A stretch of 24,545 bases of DNA from Phaeoceros laevis. Lineage: Eukaryota > Anthocerotophyta > Anthocerotopsida > Notothyladales. The translations under genes were made by a program, and so were the position numbers. The DNA lies in assembly GCA_049999765.1 (NCBI GenBank), contig JBNGIQ010009497.1, positions 155,727 to 180,271 of the forward strand, given 5' to 3'. This document shows positions 9,531-17,942 of this stretch, piece after piece (position 1 is the stretch's first letter; the number at the start of each line of letters is the position of its first letter). The notes beneath the pieces are model-generated. The model was not told the origin of the DNA. It saw nothing but the letters and a program-made list of their open reading frames with translations, and did not search any database.

Positions 9531-11121
9531 AAATACAAGGCCACAAAGTTAGCTGCAACAAAAGGAAGTCAACAATGCAGCCTTAAACAAATTCAAGTCA
9601 CCTTTGTCTGATGTTGTTGGGAAGCAGGGAGCGAACAAGGAGAATGAAGGCACAAACAAGCAGGTACCTGCTGTAGAGGTATCTTCTCTAGTTCAGGAAG
9701 TGCGACAGTAGCAGGCAGCCAACGGTAGAACAACTACAGTGGAGAATAACACTCCACCTCTCCGAGAGTGGAACCTGCGAAATGAAAGACTCTGGACGAC
9801 ATCTTAGAAGACTCAAGGCCACCTAAGGATGAAGTTGTACATGCAAATGTAGTAACAGATCCTACTCATAAGAAGCGGAAGGCAGAAGTGCACCATCGGC
9901 ATGTTGAAAAATATAGTCAAGGTGATAAGAGGAAACGAAATGCCAGTCGCAGTACAAATAGGAAGGCTAGTGACCGAATTGAGATAGCTTTGCTTCAGAA
10001 AGAGCTGAAGAGGAGCTCATTTGATGCAGACTATGCAGCGGACAATAGAGTTAGCTTTGAAAGCTTCTGAATCACCATTAAGGAAGCCAGAGTATATGGA
10101 TGGTAAAGTCTTCAACAAGATGCTTTCAGATATTCTAGTGGACATATCAATGCTAGAATCAACATTTTACCCGACTGATGCAATGTTCAAGGATAAGTTG
10201 GTTCAAGAATTTGACAGATGTCACAGATTCAGAGAGAGGGAAAATTTGACAAGAACTGGAGGGGTTCCTTAAAGAAAAAGGTTTTCGAGGGAGTACGGAA
10301 TAAGAGGTCGTTTTTTACTAAGCTGCTTAAGACTACTCTATATGAGCAATTGAAACGTGCCAAGCCTAAGGAGGAGGGTACTATGGAAGGAGAAACTGAC
10401 AGAACTCCGAGAGGAAGACCAATGGAGGGAGACCATTGATCCCATAACAGGAGAGTTAAATCCGTGGGGATCTGATGCTGTCTTCCGTGCATTTAGTGCA
10501 GTCATGCACATAGGCATTACTCAAAATGACAACCCTATCGACATGACAATGGAGCAAGCAAAGTTTCTGTTTTATGTGGTAAGTTGCATCAGCCAGAGCT
10601 CTACAACGTCAAACTTTTGATTGCTCCTTCCATAGCTTCTTGCGTTTCTACTTGCATTTTCAGCTTTCTGCAAATAATAGTCCAAGTGCTATGCAATCCA
10701 TCCATAAGCATCCAGACTTTCCTCTTTATGTAGAACCAACTAGTCAGCAAGTTCTGCTGGAAGTAACAAGGAGTTTTTATTTTCTTTCAACTGGAGCTAG
10801 CTATGGAGGGAAGAACCCTCATTCCCACCCAAATGGATGAGCATCACGAGGAGATGGATGCATTAGAAGAGCGAATTCTAACATAGATGAGATGTTTTGG
10901 CAGACTCAACATATTGCTGGAGACTGGTGAGACTTGAATTGTCCATTAAATTTTGCCGTAGGTCTGCATAATGTGGTATTGGCAAGGAGCAAGGCTTCCA
11001 AGCTAGCAGGGACTTGGCAACAGCAGCACATGTATCCAACTTCCAATCAGTTGCAGATACTATCGGTGCAACTGCTGGGTGGCTCAACATTATTCACCAG
11101 ATTGCAGATGTTATAGGTTGA
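9531..11121 (+). pseudogene. Frame-broken remnant of an unrecognised spliced gene
   Basis: Coherent protein-like stretches continue from one plus-strand frame to another. In order they include KFKSPLSDVVGKQGANKENE, a basic stretch with KKRKAEVHHRHVEKYSQ, IEIALLQKELKRSS, MDGKVFNKMLSDILVDISML, NWRGSLKKKVFEGVRNKRSF, DPITGELNPWGSDAVFRAFS and, after an intron, HKHPDFPLYVEPTSQQVLLE. The last readable piece is TAAHVSNFQSVADTIGATAG before TGA at 11119-11121. Breaks include a TAG at 9709, TGA at 10068-10070, a shift in the GAGAGAGGG run near 10235, TGA at 10437-10439 and TGA at 10838-10840. A pyrimidine-rich acceptor precedes 9531, and one GT-AG intron is intact. I do not recognise the family; it could be a host gene or a mobile-element gene. 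The repeated shifts could also be sequencing errors, which would make it a live gene. Confidence 0.5.
10579..10663 (+). other. Candidate 85-bp intron in the gene remnant
   Basis: The donor reads TATGTG/GTAAGT and the acceptor CTTGCATTTTCAG/CTT. Removing it joins MEQAKFLFYV to LSANNSPSAM in phase 0. Canonical sites together with frame continuity support a real spliceosomal intron. Confidence 0.65.
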
Positions 11122-11368
11122 GTCGTCTTTTTGAACACCTAGAGTGGGGTCAGTTGATGATACCACCTAGGGCAGGGGTTTGCAGTACTACCGCCACAAC
11201 AGACATCACCACATGATGCGCCACATTGAGGTAGAGGAAAGTTAGTTGCAAGCTAGGAAAAATAACAGACATTTGGGCTTTGTTGAGACTAAGTAGACTA
11301 GGTTTAACTTATGAGTAAACTGTAGGAGAACACGTGGAGTGTATAGTATATGATCTTTGTGAGCCCTA

Positions 11369-11414
11369 CACCCACCCCTACCAATCTAACAATCCACCCA
11401 CCCCTTACCAATCT
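11369..11414. repeat. 26-bp tandem repeat running into the assembly gap
   Basis: CACCCACCCCTACCAATCT plus AACAATC (11369-11394) is followed by a second unit, CACCCACCCCTTACCAATCT (11395-11414), which is cut by the first N. The 250 bases before it (11122-11368) hold no gene I can see. Confidence 0.75.
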
Positions 11415-11514
11415 NNNNNNNNNNNNNNNNNNNNNNNNNNNNNNNNNNNNNNNNNNNNNNNNNNNNNNNNNNNNNNNNNNNNNNNNNNNNNNNNNNNNNN
11501 NNNNNNNNNNNNNN
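11415..11514. other. Assembly gap, 100 N
   Basis: There are exactly 100 N, the usual placeholder for a gap of unknown size. It separates a tandem repeat on the left from a truncated minus-strand coding exon on the right. Confidence 0.99.
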
Positions 11515-11707
11515 GGATGCTGCTGACCGACGACGCAAGCAACACTATGAAGGTGACGAAGAGAGTCCTGCAAATGGCAACTCCCTTGGCAGTCGATAGC
11601 AGGTCCACACATGCTCTTCCGAGTTTGTACAGCGGCGGAATCCTGCTGATTAGTAACAACGCCACTGCAGCCTCGGCTAGAACCAGGAAGGACAACGGTA
11701 TCAGCAT
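11515..11707 (-). CDS. BAP31-like ER membrane protein, 5' part, cut by the gap
   Basis: The ATG at 11707-11705 opens 64 codons that run without a stop into the N run. The peptide is strongly hydrophobic. A first membrane segment (PLSFLVLAEAAVALLLI, residues about 4-20) is followed by SRIPPLYKLGRACVDLL and KGVAICRT, then a second membrane segment (LFVTFIVLLASSVSSI). This matches the N-terminus of plant BAP31 / YET-like endoplasmic reticulum proteins (FLVL-E-A-ALLL--I-PL--L, then K-V---T, then V-L-SS--S). That family works in ER membrane-protein export and quality control. The following exons, with the third membrane segment and C-terminal coiled coil, are not visible left of the gap. The family call is from pattern recognition. 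The longer frame upstream of 11707 begins with TTG and is not a start. Confidence 0.65.
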
Positions 11708-11862
11708 TGTGCCGACAATCCGAGCTCCTCGATACCTACAGGACCCGTTGTCTTCCAAAGGTGATGCCCGAAACCCTCAACTATGGATCCACAAGACTCG
11801 AGCAAAAGCTCGGTAGCCAGTTAATTGCTTCAAGTGCAAAGCATTTCTACCAGGTCATCAGA

Positions 11863-11946
11863 TGTCAGAAGTGGGGTTTGAACCCACGCCCCCTTTCGAA
11901 GACCAGAACTTGAGTCTGGCGCCTTAGACCACTCGGCCATCCTGAC
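11863..11946 (-). tRNA. tRNA-Leu (anticodon CAA)
   Basis: This is an 84-nt tRNA on the minus strand. The acceptor stem GTCAGGA pairs with TTCTGAC, with discriminator A. The A box is TGGCCGAGTGG and the D arm ends TCTAAGGC. The anticodon stem CCAGA/TCTGG encloses the loop CTCAAGT, giving anticodon CAA. A long variable arm typical of tRNA-Leu precedes the T arm GTGGG-TTCAAAC-CCCAC. No intron or encoded CCA is present. A possible TTTT Pol III stop lies about 56 nt downstream (11807-11804). Confidence 0.95.
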
Positions 11947-12068
11947 AAGTTGTGAAATCAGTGGGCAAAAGTTGTTATTCACCCAAAGCATCGCTCAGCA
12001 CCCTAGCGTCAGCCATTACGACGGTAAAGTGCATGTATACTCGGTAGAAGTACTAGTATGGAGCAATG

Positions 12069-12073
12069 AAAAA
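12069..12073 (-). terminator. Pol III T5 terminator for tRNA-Leu(AAG)
   Basis: Five T on the minus strand lie 25 bases past the 3' end of the tRNA-Leu at 12099-12179, the expected form of a Pol III stop. Confidence 0.65.
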
Positions 12074-12098
12074 GACTCTTGCTCAGTTATGCACTCAA

Positions 12099-12179
12099 TG
12101 TTGACAATGGGATTCGAACCCATGCCCTTTCGGACCAGAACCTTAATCTGGCGCCTTAGACCAACTCGGCCATGTCAAC
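12099..12179 (-). tRNA. tRNA-Leu (anticodon AAG)
   Basis: This is an 81-nt tRNA on the minus strand. The acceptor stem GTTGACA pairs fully with TGTCAAC, with discriminator A. The A box is TGGCCGAGTTGG. The anticodon stem CCAGA/TCTGG encloses loop TTAAGGT, giving anticodon AAG, whose first base is normally deaminated to inosine in eukaryotes. A long variable arm precedes the T arm ATGGG-TTCGAAT-CCCAT. It lies 152 bp upstream of the tRNA-Leu(CAA) in the same orientation. Confidence 0.96.
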
Positions 12180-12567
12180 TTCAGTGCACTTCGGGCCACC
12201 AAAACACTTACTGATGCAAAAATTGATTTGCTAAACGCCCACGTCTCGACATTTTCAAAAGCGGACTGAACTCACGTCTCTGCAGGAGTGCAAGCTGTTC
12301 CCTCATCTTTCCCTGTCCGAGTCCTAACAAATCTCCGTCCTACTTTAGGAGGCCGCAATGTCACAAATTCTTCTGCTCTTCGGCGACAAGCACACAAAAT
12401 TCAATTTAACCGGAAAGTGCCCGGTGTGCTCCACCCAACTGTCTAGGTACTAGGTCTGTACAAAAAGCCACAGCGCAGTCTGGGAAGCATGTCCACGGCA
12501 CGGCAACCTCCCTACACCGCCCTGCCTACCTACACCGCCTACTAACAGACTACCAAAATTTCACAGT
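12180..12567. other. Spacer between tRNA-Leu(AAG) and the dehydratase gene
   Basis: This serves as upstream DNA of the tRNA and the 3' UTR and flank of the pterin dehydratase. Nothing else is recognisable. Confidence 0.4.
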
Positions 12568-13185
12568 TCACATCCCCGGCGAAGCCGCCGCCCCCTCCGC
12601 CACAGCACCAGCAACAGACGATTTGGCAGCGCTTTGCTTCCGGAGGAGGTGATCTGTGTCCAAGGCATTGATCTTGGCGGCCAGAATGAAGTCGTTCTCC
12701 GTCAATCCCCCCACAGCGTGCGTGCTGATGTCCGCACTGACACGGTTCCAGCCAACAAGGTGGAGGTCGGGGTGATGGCCCTCCGCCTCCGCCACCTCCG
12801 CGATGCTCTTGAAGAAATCGAGGCCCTTGACAAACGTCTTGGACTTCCAGTCCCGGTGCAGGCTGAGCCCTCCGCTCCCCGGCTGCTCCACAATCTCCCA
12901 CCCGGGCACCTGCTGCACCAGCTGCTCCGCCGACTCCCGGCTCATAGGGCGCATGTCTTTGGACTCGCAGGGCACGCACTTCTTCTTGCTCAGCTCCACT
13001 CCCTGGCTCTCACCTTGCTGCCCCGGCCCGGAGGCGGCCATGGCCCTGGCCGCCTGCACCGTCCAGGCTCGATAGCCTGATGCGAGCGCCCCCCGTGGGA
13101 ATGCGGAACTCAGGACATTGCGCTGCGCTGCGGACGCCAAGCTCGCAGCTGTAGCAGCAGGCGGGATGCAACAAGGGGTCAGCAT
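12568..13185 (-). CDS. Pterin-4-alpha-carbinolamine dehydratase, probably mitochondrial
   Basis: This is a single-exon gene of 205 residues. The enzyme dehydrates 4a-hydroxytetrahydropterin during pterin cofactor recycling. The catalytic half holds EGHHPDLHLVGWNRV (about 135-149) and STHAVGGLTENDFILAAKI (from about 154), which carry the conserved His-His-Pro-Asp, Trp and second-His features of the PCD/DCoH fold. Upstream, ELSKKKCVPCESKDM with its CxxC matches the plant mitochondrial-type PCD subgroup. Residues 1 to about 55 from the chosen ATG (13185-13183) are rich in Ala, Ser and Arg with almost no acidic residues, as in a mitochondrial presequence. The frame extends further upstream, but that part overlaps the likely promoter. 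An alternative ATG at 13041 would give a cytosolic form. It lies 689 bp downstream of the NF-X1 gene on the same strand. Confidence 0.93.
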   Translation of the reverse strand: MLTPCCIPPAATAASLASAAQRNVLSSAFPRGALASGYRAWTVQAARAMAASGPGQQGESQGVELSKKKCVPCESKDMRPMSRESAEQLVQQVPGWEIVEQPGSGGLSLHRDWKSKTFVKGLDFFKSIAEVAEAEGHHPDLHLVGWNRVSADISTHAVGGLTENDFILAAKINALDTDHLLRKQSAAKSSVAGAVAEGAAASPGM

Positions 13186-13874
13186 GACGAAATTTCGAGG
13201 CAAGCGAAGTGTTCTTGGTTGAGGATCGACCGCTATTATATCGCTCGATTGCCAAGTGTGGACGTGAAGACTTCCCAACTGGACTGGCCCGCCTGGCAGG
13301 CCCTGGCTGGCTTGAGTCCCAGTCGGATGCGCATGCACACCCTAGCCTCGTCAGCACAGGTAGCCAATCTTGGTAACGTGGAAGAACACTTCTTTACTTT
13401 CAATGAATCGGCAAAAATTAGCCTGCTGGCAAAGTCCACAAACCAATCCAAAGACCAAGCACATCTCCTTCCGCGTACTCTCCGTTTCAGCTTCAGCTGA
13501 AGCAAACAATCAACCGGTGCATGTCCTGCTGCTGTTCGTTCTACAATCTGCTACCATCTAACAAGTCTACAAAACCACCTCTCTGCACTGTGAGGACCTC
13601 CAGGAGGAGCAGACCACTGATGACAGGGTTTTCCCCACCACACATCCACACTTTGTCAGAAACCTCCAAAAAGGTCAAAAAATGCGGAATAGCTTTAACA
13701 GAAAGAATGGATGGCCTCGGAATATGTACAGGTTCCGTCGCAATCTCACAGCAGCAGCACCATCATTAATGATGATGATACATTCAGGTCAAGTGCATCC
13801 CCCTACTACTGTTGGTAAAAGCCAGAAAGAACAGCTAACCTTAGCTCATCGTCCCGGGTGGAGAAGCAGGAGCC
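13186..13874. other. Dehydratase promoter and NF-X1 3' flank
   Basis: Nothing coding is recognisable here. The interval must hold the 3' UTR of the NF-X1 gene and the promoter of the dehydratase. A TGATGATGAT run lies at about 13770-13780. Confidence 0.4.
13235..13240 (-). promoter_or_regulatory. Possible TATA element of the dehydratase gene
   Basis: TATAAT on the minus strand (within GATATAATAG) lies about 50 bp upstream of the chosen ATG. The position is close for a TATA box plus leader, so support is weak. Confidence 0.25.
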
Positions 13875-16800
13875 TTAATCAGCTGTATTTTCCCAATCAT
13901 CCTCCACATCTCCAGTTACCCTTGGTGGTGGACCAACCACTTGAGCAGTAATGGTCAGACGGGAGGAGCTCTCTGAGCTGCCGCTAACTGCATCTGCCTC
14001 TGCCATTCCACCTATCATGGAGCTGCTGTGCGGCTGCTGAAGGGTTCCAGCTTGCTCCAAAGCACCCCATGGGTTTCTAGACACTGCAATCGGGACTTGC
14101 TTCTGCTGCCAAGCTCCCCTCGACTCCTCCCTCGAACTTTCGTCGCCCCATGCATCTTCCACCCACGTCGACCCCCTTGGGCCTTTCTTCTTCAGAGGTG
14201 CTCTTGAAGTTGACACCCCTCCAGCTGGTGCTAGTGATGTACTTGAACTTGGCCCCCAAGGATTCGGCCGACTCGGGAAAATAGAAGAGCCAGCTTGGGA
14301 CATCACAATGGCACCTCTGTAAGCTGAGGCATGGTCCACTCGCCGCATTGCTGTTGCTGCTCGTGCTGCATCTCCAAACACAGCCAGCGCATTCTTATCG
14401 TTCAACCATACCAGCTCACACTCCCCTCCAAACCTGAGGACCAATGTGCTAACATCTGCTTCCCGTGGCAGCTCAAACAGGGCAACAACCAAACCTGGTT
14501 CCATGTCAGCTGCAGAGTTGAAAAGTGGTGCCAAGGCCTGGCCAGCAGGTGGCATGGGTGCTTTGCTGAGCAAGCTCCGTGCAGGTGCCTTTGACTTTGC
14601 AGTCACATAGGCAACCAAGAACCTCCGAGGCTCCCGACCAACACCAGTGACAGCAAGACCCCACCTCTCCCCTAGCTGATGAATTACCTCCCTCCTTTCC
14701 CTCGGAAGCGCACAGAAAACATGCACTCGCACACCACCTCCTGCAGCAATCTTTGGCCCCAGTAGCAGGTACTTGAAACGATCTTCGACTGCAGATATCC
14801 ACTGAGGCTCTCGTCTCGCATACTCTGCCAGTATCTCTGAGCCAGCCAGCCCTCCTTCAAGTGCATTGATTGAATCACCAGGAGGAACAGCACCAAACGC
14901 ATCAGCCAGTATTCTTTTCTTCTCAAGTTTGGCACACTTGTCGTCGCAAGCCAGCTTTCTCTGACCCAGTGGAACACGAGTGGTCCCGTCAGTAGGCTGC
15001 AATGACAGGTGAGGTGGTAGCACTGCCTCTATTCCTGCACCTGTCTTACCACCCCCAGCATCACAGGGGACCTCAGCTGTCAATCGCCCACAGGAGCATG
15101 TGATGGTCACCAAAACCCTGCAACGACTCTCGGGACAAGGTGTCGAGGGGTGACAAGCAGCTGAACAGGTGTGAAGGCAATCCCGGCGAGGAGCTCCACA
15201 TGGTTGCCCACATGATGCCCTGGACCTCCTTTCTGCCGTGCTTGAACTGCTGCTATTCTCAGGCCCGTTCACAGGCAGGTCACAAGGTGCAGCATGGCAA
15301 GTTCTCGCACACGCGTGAAAGCCACAGTGCCTTGGCTTACCGCAATGATTATTGCACTTGATCTCTCTGGAACCACAAGGTACACCTCTCAAAACTACAT
15401 GGTTACCTACACACTCTTTCGCCACTGGCACAGTGCATGGGGGGCAGTCTCCGAAATGGCAAAGATGAGTAGGCTGATGACCACATCCCTGAGGAATAGA
15501 GCAAGGATAGTGGCAAGATGGAAGTGGTGTACCACACGGCACAGGTGGCGGTACTGACGTGGCCCCGCATGCGCACGACAACTCTGTGAAAGTGGACTCC
15601 AAGCATGGTGGACAGTGTCCAGCATGACAAAGCTGTTGACAATCATGTTTCTTGCAGCGCAGCTTCTTACCACACTTCAACATACACATGTGTGGGTCTT
15701 GCTCCCCTTGGGATGCCTCTGCTTCTCCTTTGCAGCATCTGTTGTTGCAGCGGTGCCTGCCACAGTTTTTCTTCATCCCACAATTTCTCTCGCACAGATA
15801 ATCATTTCCTCCTGATACCAGCTGATCACCTTCACCATTCTTCTGCTGTCCCAAGATCACCTCATACGTGATGTGGCAAGGCACGGATCTAGTAGAGGAG
15901 CCACAGCGACACTTCTGCTCTGATGGCACCACACATTTCGGGCAAGGGCCCATATGACATGCACTTTCACAGACATGCTTCTTGCATGGCAACAGCTTTC
16001 CACAGACCTTACCACATGTTGGTATAGGGTCAAGGCAACTTGTTCTCTTGCCTTCACCAACCAACGACTGTAATGGCTGCTTACCACACGGGCATGTCTG
16101 CACCTTGGACAAAGAAAGCTGGCACTCTGCACAGCTACCTTCATGGCAAGTTTCTGTACATAGGTGATTCCCGCAAGAGAGTACAGCTCCACAAATCGAT
16201 CCACAAGAAAACAGACCCTTGTCAAAGTTGGATTCTCCATAAAGCTTCAAACTCCCACAAACAGCCAGCTCCTCACTTTGCCCACAGAAGCATCTTGCAG
16301 TGAAACCTACCCCACACACTTGGCACGGCCCATCATGGCAAGTTTCTTTACAGGAATGCCTACCGCATAACAGAGTGCGCCCACAAATCTGCCCACAAGA
16401 GTCTGGACCCTTCTGTTGGTCAGAACAGCGCCGGGTAAGGGTTGTCCGCCCACATGGACATGGATGAGGAGGAAGAAGTGTCATGCAAGGAGGACAGGGA
16501 CCTGGGTGACACTGCATTGTACATTGGTGCTTGCATTTTCTGTTCTTGCCCTTGTCCAAAGCCTTTTTGCAAGTGTCCCCGCAAGAATGGGGTGTCAGAT
16601 AAAAATTCACTGCAGGTTCTTCAACCTGCCCACAAAAACACTCATATCGCAGGTCCTTGGCACTGGTAAGCTGCACACTTTGACAACCAGGGCACCTCCA
16701 GTTCCCTTCAAAGGCCTGTCCTTGACCTGACACAGACAAATCTGCTGATGTTGGTGCTCTCGCCCACTTCTTTATACACGCCAAATGAAAAACTGAGTAG

Positions 16801-17942
16801 CAACTAGCACATGACCAAACTGCAGCTTTCCGTCCCACCATATCGTAGCAGATCATGCATTCTAATTGTCCCTTCGTAAGCTTCTCTTGAAGCTCCTGAA
16901 CCAGATGTGGAACCATCGAGTTGGCACCTCTCATGCTTGCTCTTACATGACTTTCACCAACATCGTCAGGCTTTTGCCCATTCTTCGGATGAGGGTTCGA
17001 GAATCCCCCCAGTTGATTGAGAGGCCCTTCTGCAGATGCCACAGGCTTAGGGACTGAAGGTGAAACAACTCGCCAATTGGCAACGCTATGAACACCTACA
17101 CGACCATTTCTGTCAACCCCAGGTTGGAAGTAATTTGATTCTCCATTTCTAGTGTTGAGGGAAATGCCATCAAGAGCTTCTGTTGCTGCATCACGTGCAG
17201 CTGCCAGGGAGGAGTGCAAACTAGACATTTCTTCTTGTGGAGCTCCATTCTGGCTGCCTCCGCCATGCAAATATGGCATATATCGGGCTCTGCCAGGATT
17301 TCCAAACCCCCTACCTCGTTGCATTCTATCCTGACCGTTTGAAGAGCCAGCTCCCCGTCCTCTGCCGTTACCACCACCTCTGGAATGCGTACCCATGCGG
17401 GCCCCAGTGTCCTCCCTAATTCCTCCATATGTGGCCCCCACTGGAGGCATCTCAGCTGGAGTAACCTGAACCTGTCTCCCTTCAGAAGAAAGGTATGCGG
17501 CAGCACCATTGCCACCAGCGATGGAGTTCACGTCAGATGGCGGATGACCTTGAAACCCAGGAGGAGCACGTATATTTCTAGAAGGAGGAGGCACATGTCT
17601 ATTACCGACACTCACATCTCGTTCTCGACCACCCCAGCCGTTCCTACTCCCACCGTCGCCATCAGGAAACTGAGACCTTCTACCACTGCCCTGATTCCGT
17701 TGACTAGAGTGACTACCCGAGATATCATGCACATGAAGGCCTTGATTCACTACCGGTCTCCCCTCCTGTTGCCTGTTTCCACCAGATCCTGCCGAAAAAT
17801 AGCGTCCTGAACCCTGATCCCGATGTCCTTGCGCACCGGAAGGCGGTGACGGTGCAAAACCTGGCGGATAGCGATGCACACCCGTCCCACTTCTGTCTCT
17901 TGGAGCAAACGCTGGTGGCCGGTCATCGTTGCGCCATTCCAT
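13875..17942 (-). CDS. NF-X1-type zinc-finger protein (NFXL1-like), single exon
   Basis: This intronless gene encodes 1355 residues. A GTG directly before the ATG (17942-17940) keeps the frame open, but an in-frame TGA lies only a few codons upstream. Residues 1 to about 340 are Gly/Arg/Ser/Pro-rich with several RG repeats (GGGNGRGRGAG), as in an RNA- or nucleic-acid-binding disordered tail. Residues about 362-420 form a RING/PHD-like Cys/His domain (CMICYDMV, CASCYSVFHLACIKKW, WRCPGC), the putative E3 part. Nine NF-X1 zinc fingers follow between about 455 and 937, of the form CG--C---L-CG-H-C---CH-GPC--C; the fifth is degenerate (CCKG in place of CHxG). Beyond 1040 comes an R3H-like segment (VIHQLGERWGLAVTGVGREP), then a conserved FELPREADVSTLVLRFGGEC block as in plant NFXL1. 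In plants NFXL1-type proteins act in the nucleus in stress and defence gene regulation. Two NPWG motifs and an acidic end close the protein. Confidence 0.93.
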   Translation of the reverse strand: MEWRNDDRPPAFAPRDRSGTGVHRYPPGFAPSPPSGAQGHRDQGSGRYFSAGSGGNRQQEGRPVVNQGLHVHDISGSHSSQRNQGSGRRSQFPDGDGGSRNGWGGRERDVSVGNRHVPPPSRNIRAPPGFQGHPPSDVNSIAGGNGAAAYLSSEGRQVQVTPAEMPPVGATYGGIREDTGARMGTHSRGGGNGRGRGAGSSNGQDRMQRGRGFGNPGRARYMPYLHGGGSQNGAPQEEMSSLHSSLAAARDAATEALDGISLNTRNGESNYFQPGVDRNGRVGVHSVANWRVVSPSVPKPVASAEGPLNQLGGFSNPHPKNGQKPDDVGESHVRASMRGANSMVPHLVQELQEKLTKGQLECMICYDMVGRKAAVWSCASCYSVFHLACIKKWARAPTSADLSVSGQGQAFEGNWRCPGCQSVQLTSAKDLRYECFCGQVEEPAVNFYLTPHSCGDTCKKALDKGKNRKCKHQCTMQCHPGPCPPCMTLLPPHPCPCGRTTLTRRCSDQQKGPDSCGQICGRTLLCGRHSCKETCHDGPCQVCGVGFTARCFCGQSEELAVCGSLKLYGESNFDKGLFSCGSICGAVLSCGNHLCTETCHEGSCAECQLSLSKVQTCPCGKQPLQSLVGEGKRTSCLDPIPTCGKVCGKLLPCKKHVCESACHMGPCPKCVVPSEQKCRCGSSTRSVPCHITYEVILGQQKNGEGDQLVSGGNDYLCERNCGMKKNCGRHRCNNRCCKGEAEASQGEQDPHMCMLKCGKKLRCKKHDCQQLCHAGHCPPCLESTFTELSCACGATSVPPPVPCGTPLPSCHYPCSIPQGCGHQPTHLCHFGDCPPCTVPVAKECVGNHVVLRGVPCGSREIKCNNHCGKPRHCGFHACARTCHAAPCDLPVNGPENSSSSSTAERRSRASCGQPCGAPRRDCLHTCSAACHPSTPCPESRCRVLVTITCSCGRLTAEVPCDAGGGKTGAGIEAVLPPHLSLQPTDGTTRVPLGQRKLACDDKCAKLEKKRILADAFGAVPPGDSINALEGGLAGSEILAEYARREPQWISAVEDRFKYLLLGPKIAAGGGVRVHVFCALPRERREVIHQLGERWGLAVTGVGREPRRFLVAYVTAKSKAPARSLLSKAPMPPAGQALAPLFNSAADMEPGLVVALFELPREADVSTLVLRFGGECELVWLNDKNALAVFGDAARAATAMRRVDHASAYRGAIVMSQAGSSIFPSRPNPWGPSSSTSLAPAGGVSTSRAPLKKKGPRGSTWVEDAWGDESSREESRGAWQQKQVPIAVSRNPWGALEQAGTLQQPHSSSMIGGMAEADAVSGSSESSSRLTITAQVVGPPPRVTGDVEDDWENTAD

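Noticed and set aside
11334-11816. Plus-strand frame running across the N gap
   Set aside because: It is open only because N cannot encode stops; the minus strand carries the BAP31-like exon.
12634-13080. 148-residue plus-strand frame opposite the dehydratase
   Set aside because: It is antisense to a confidently identified enzyme.
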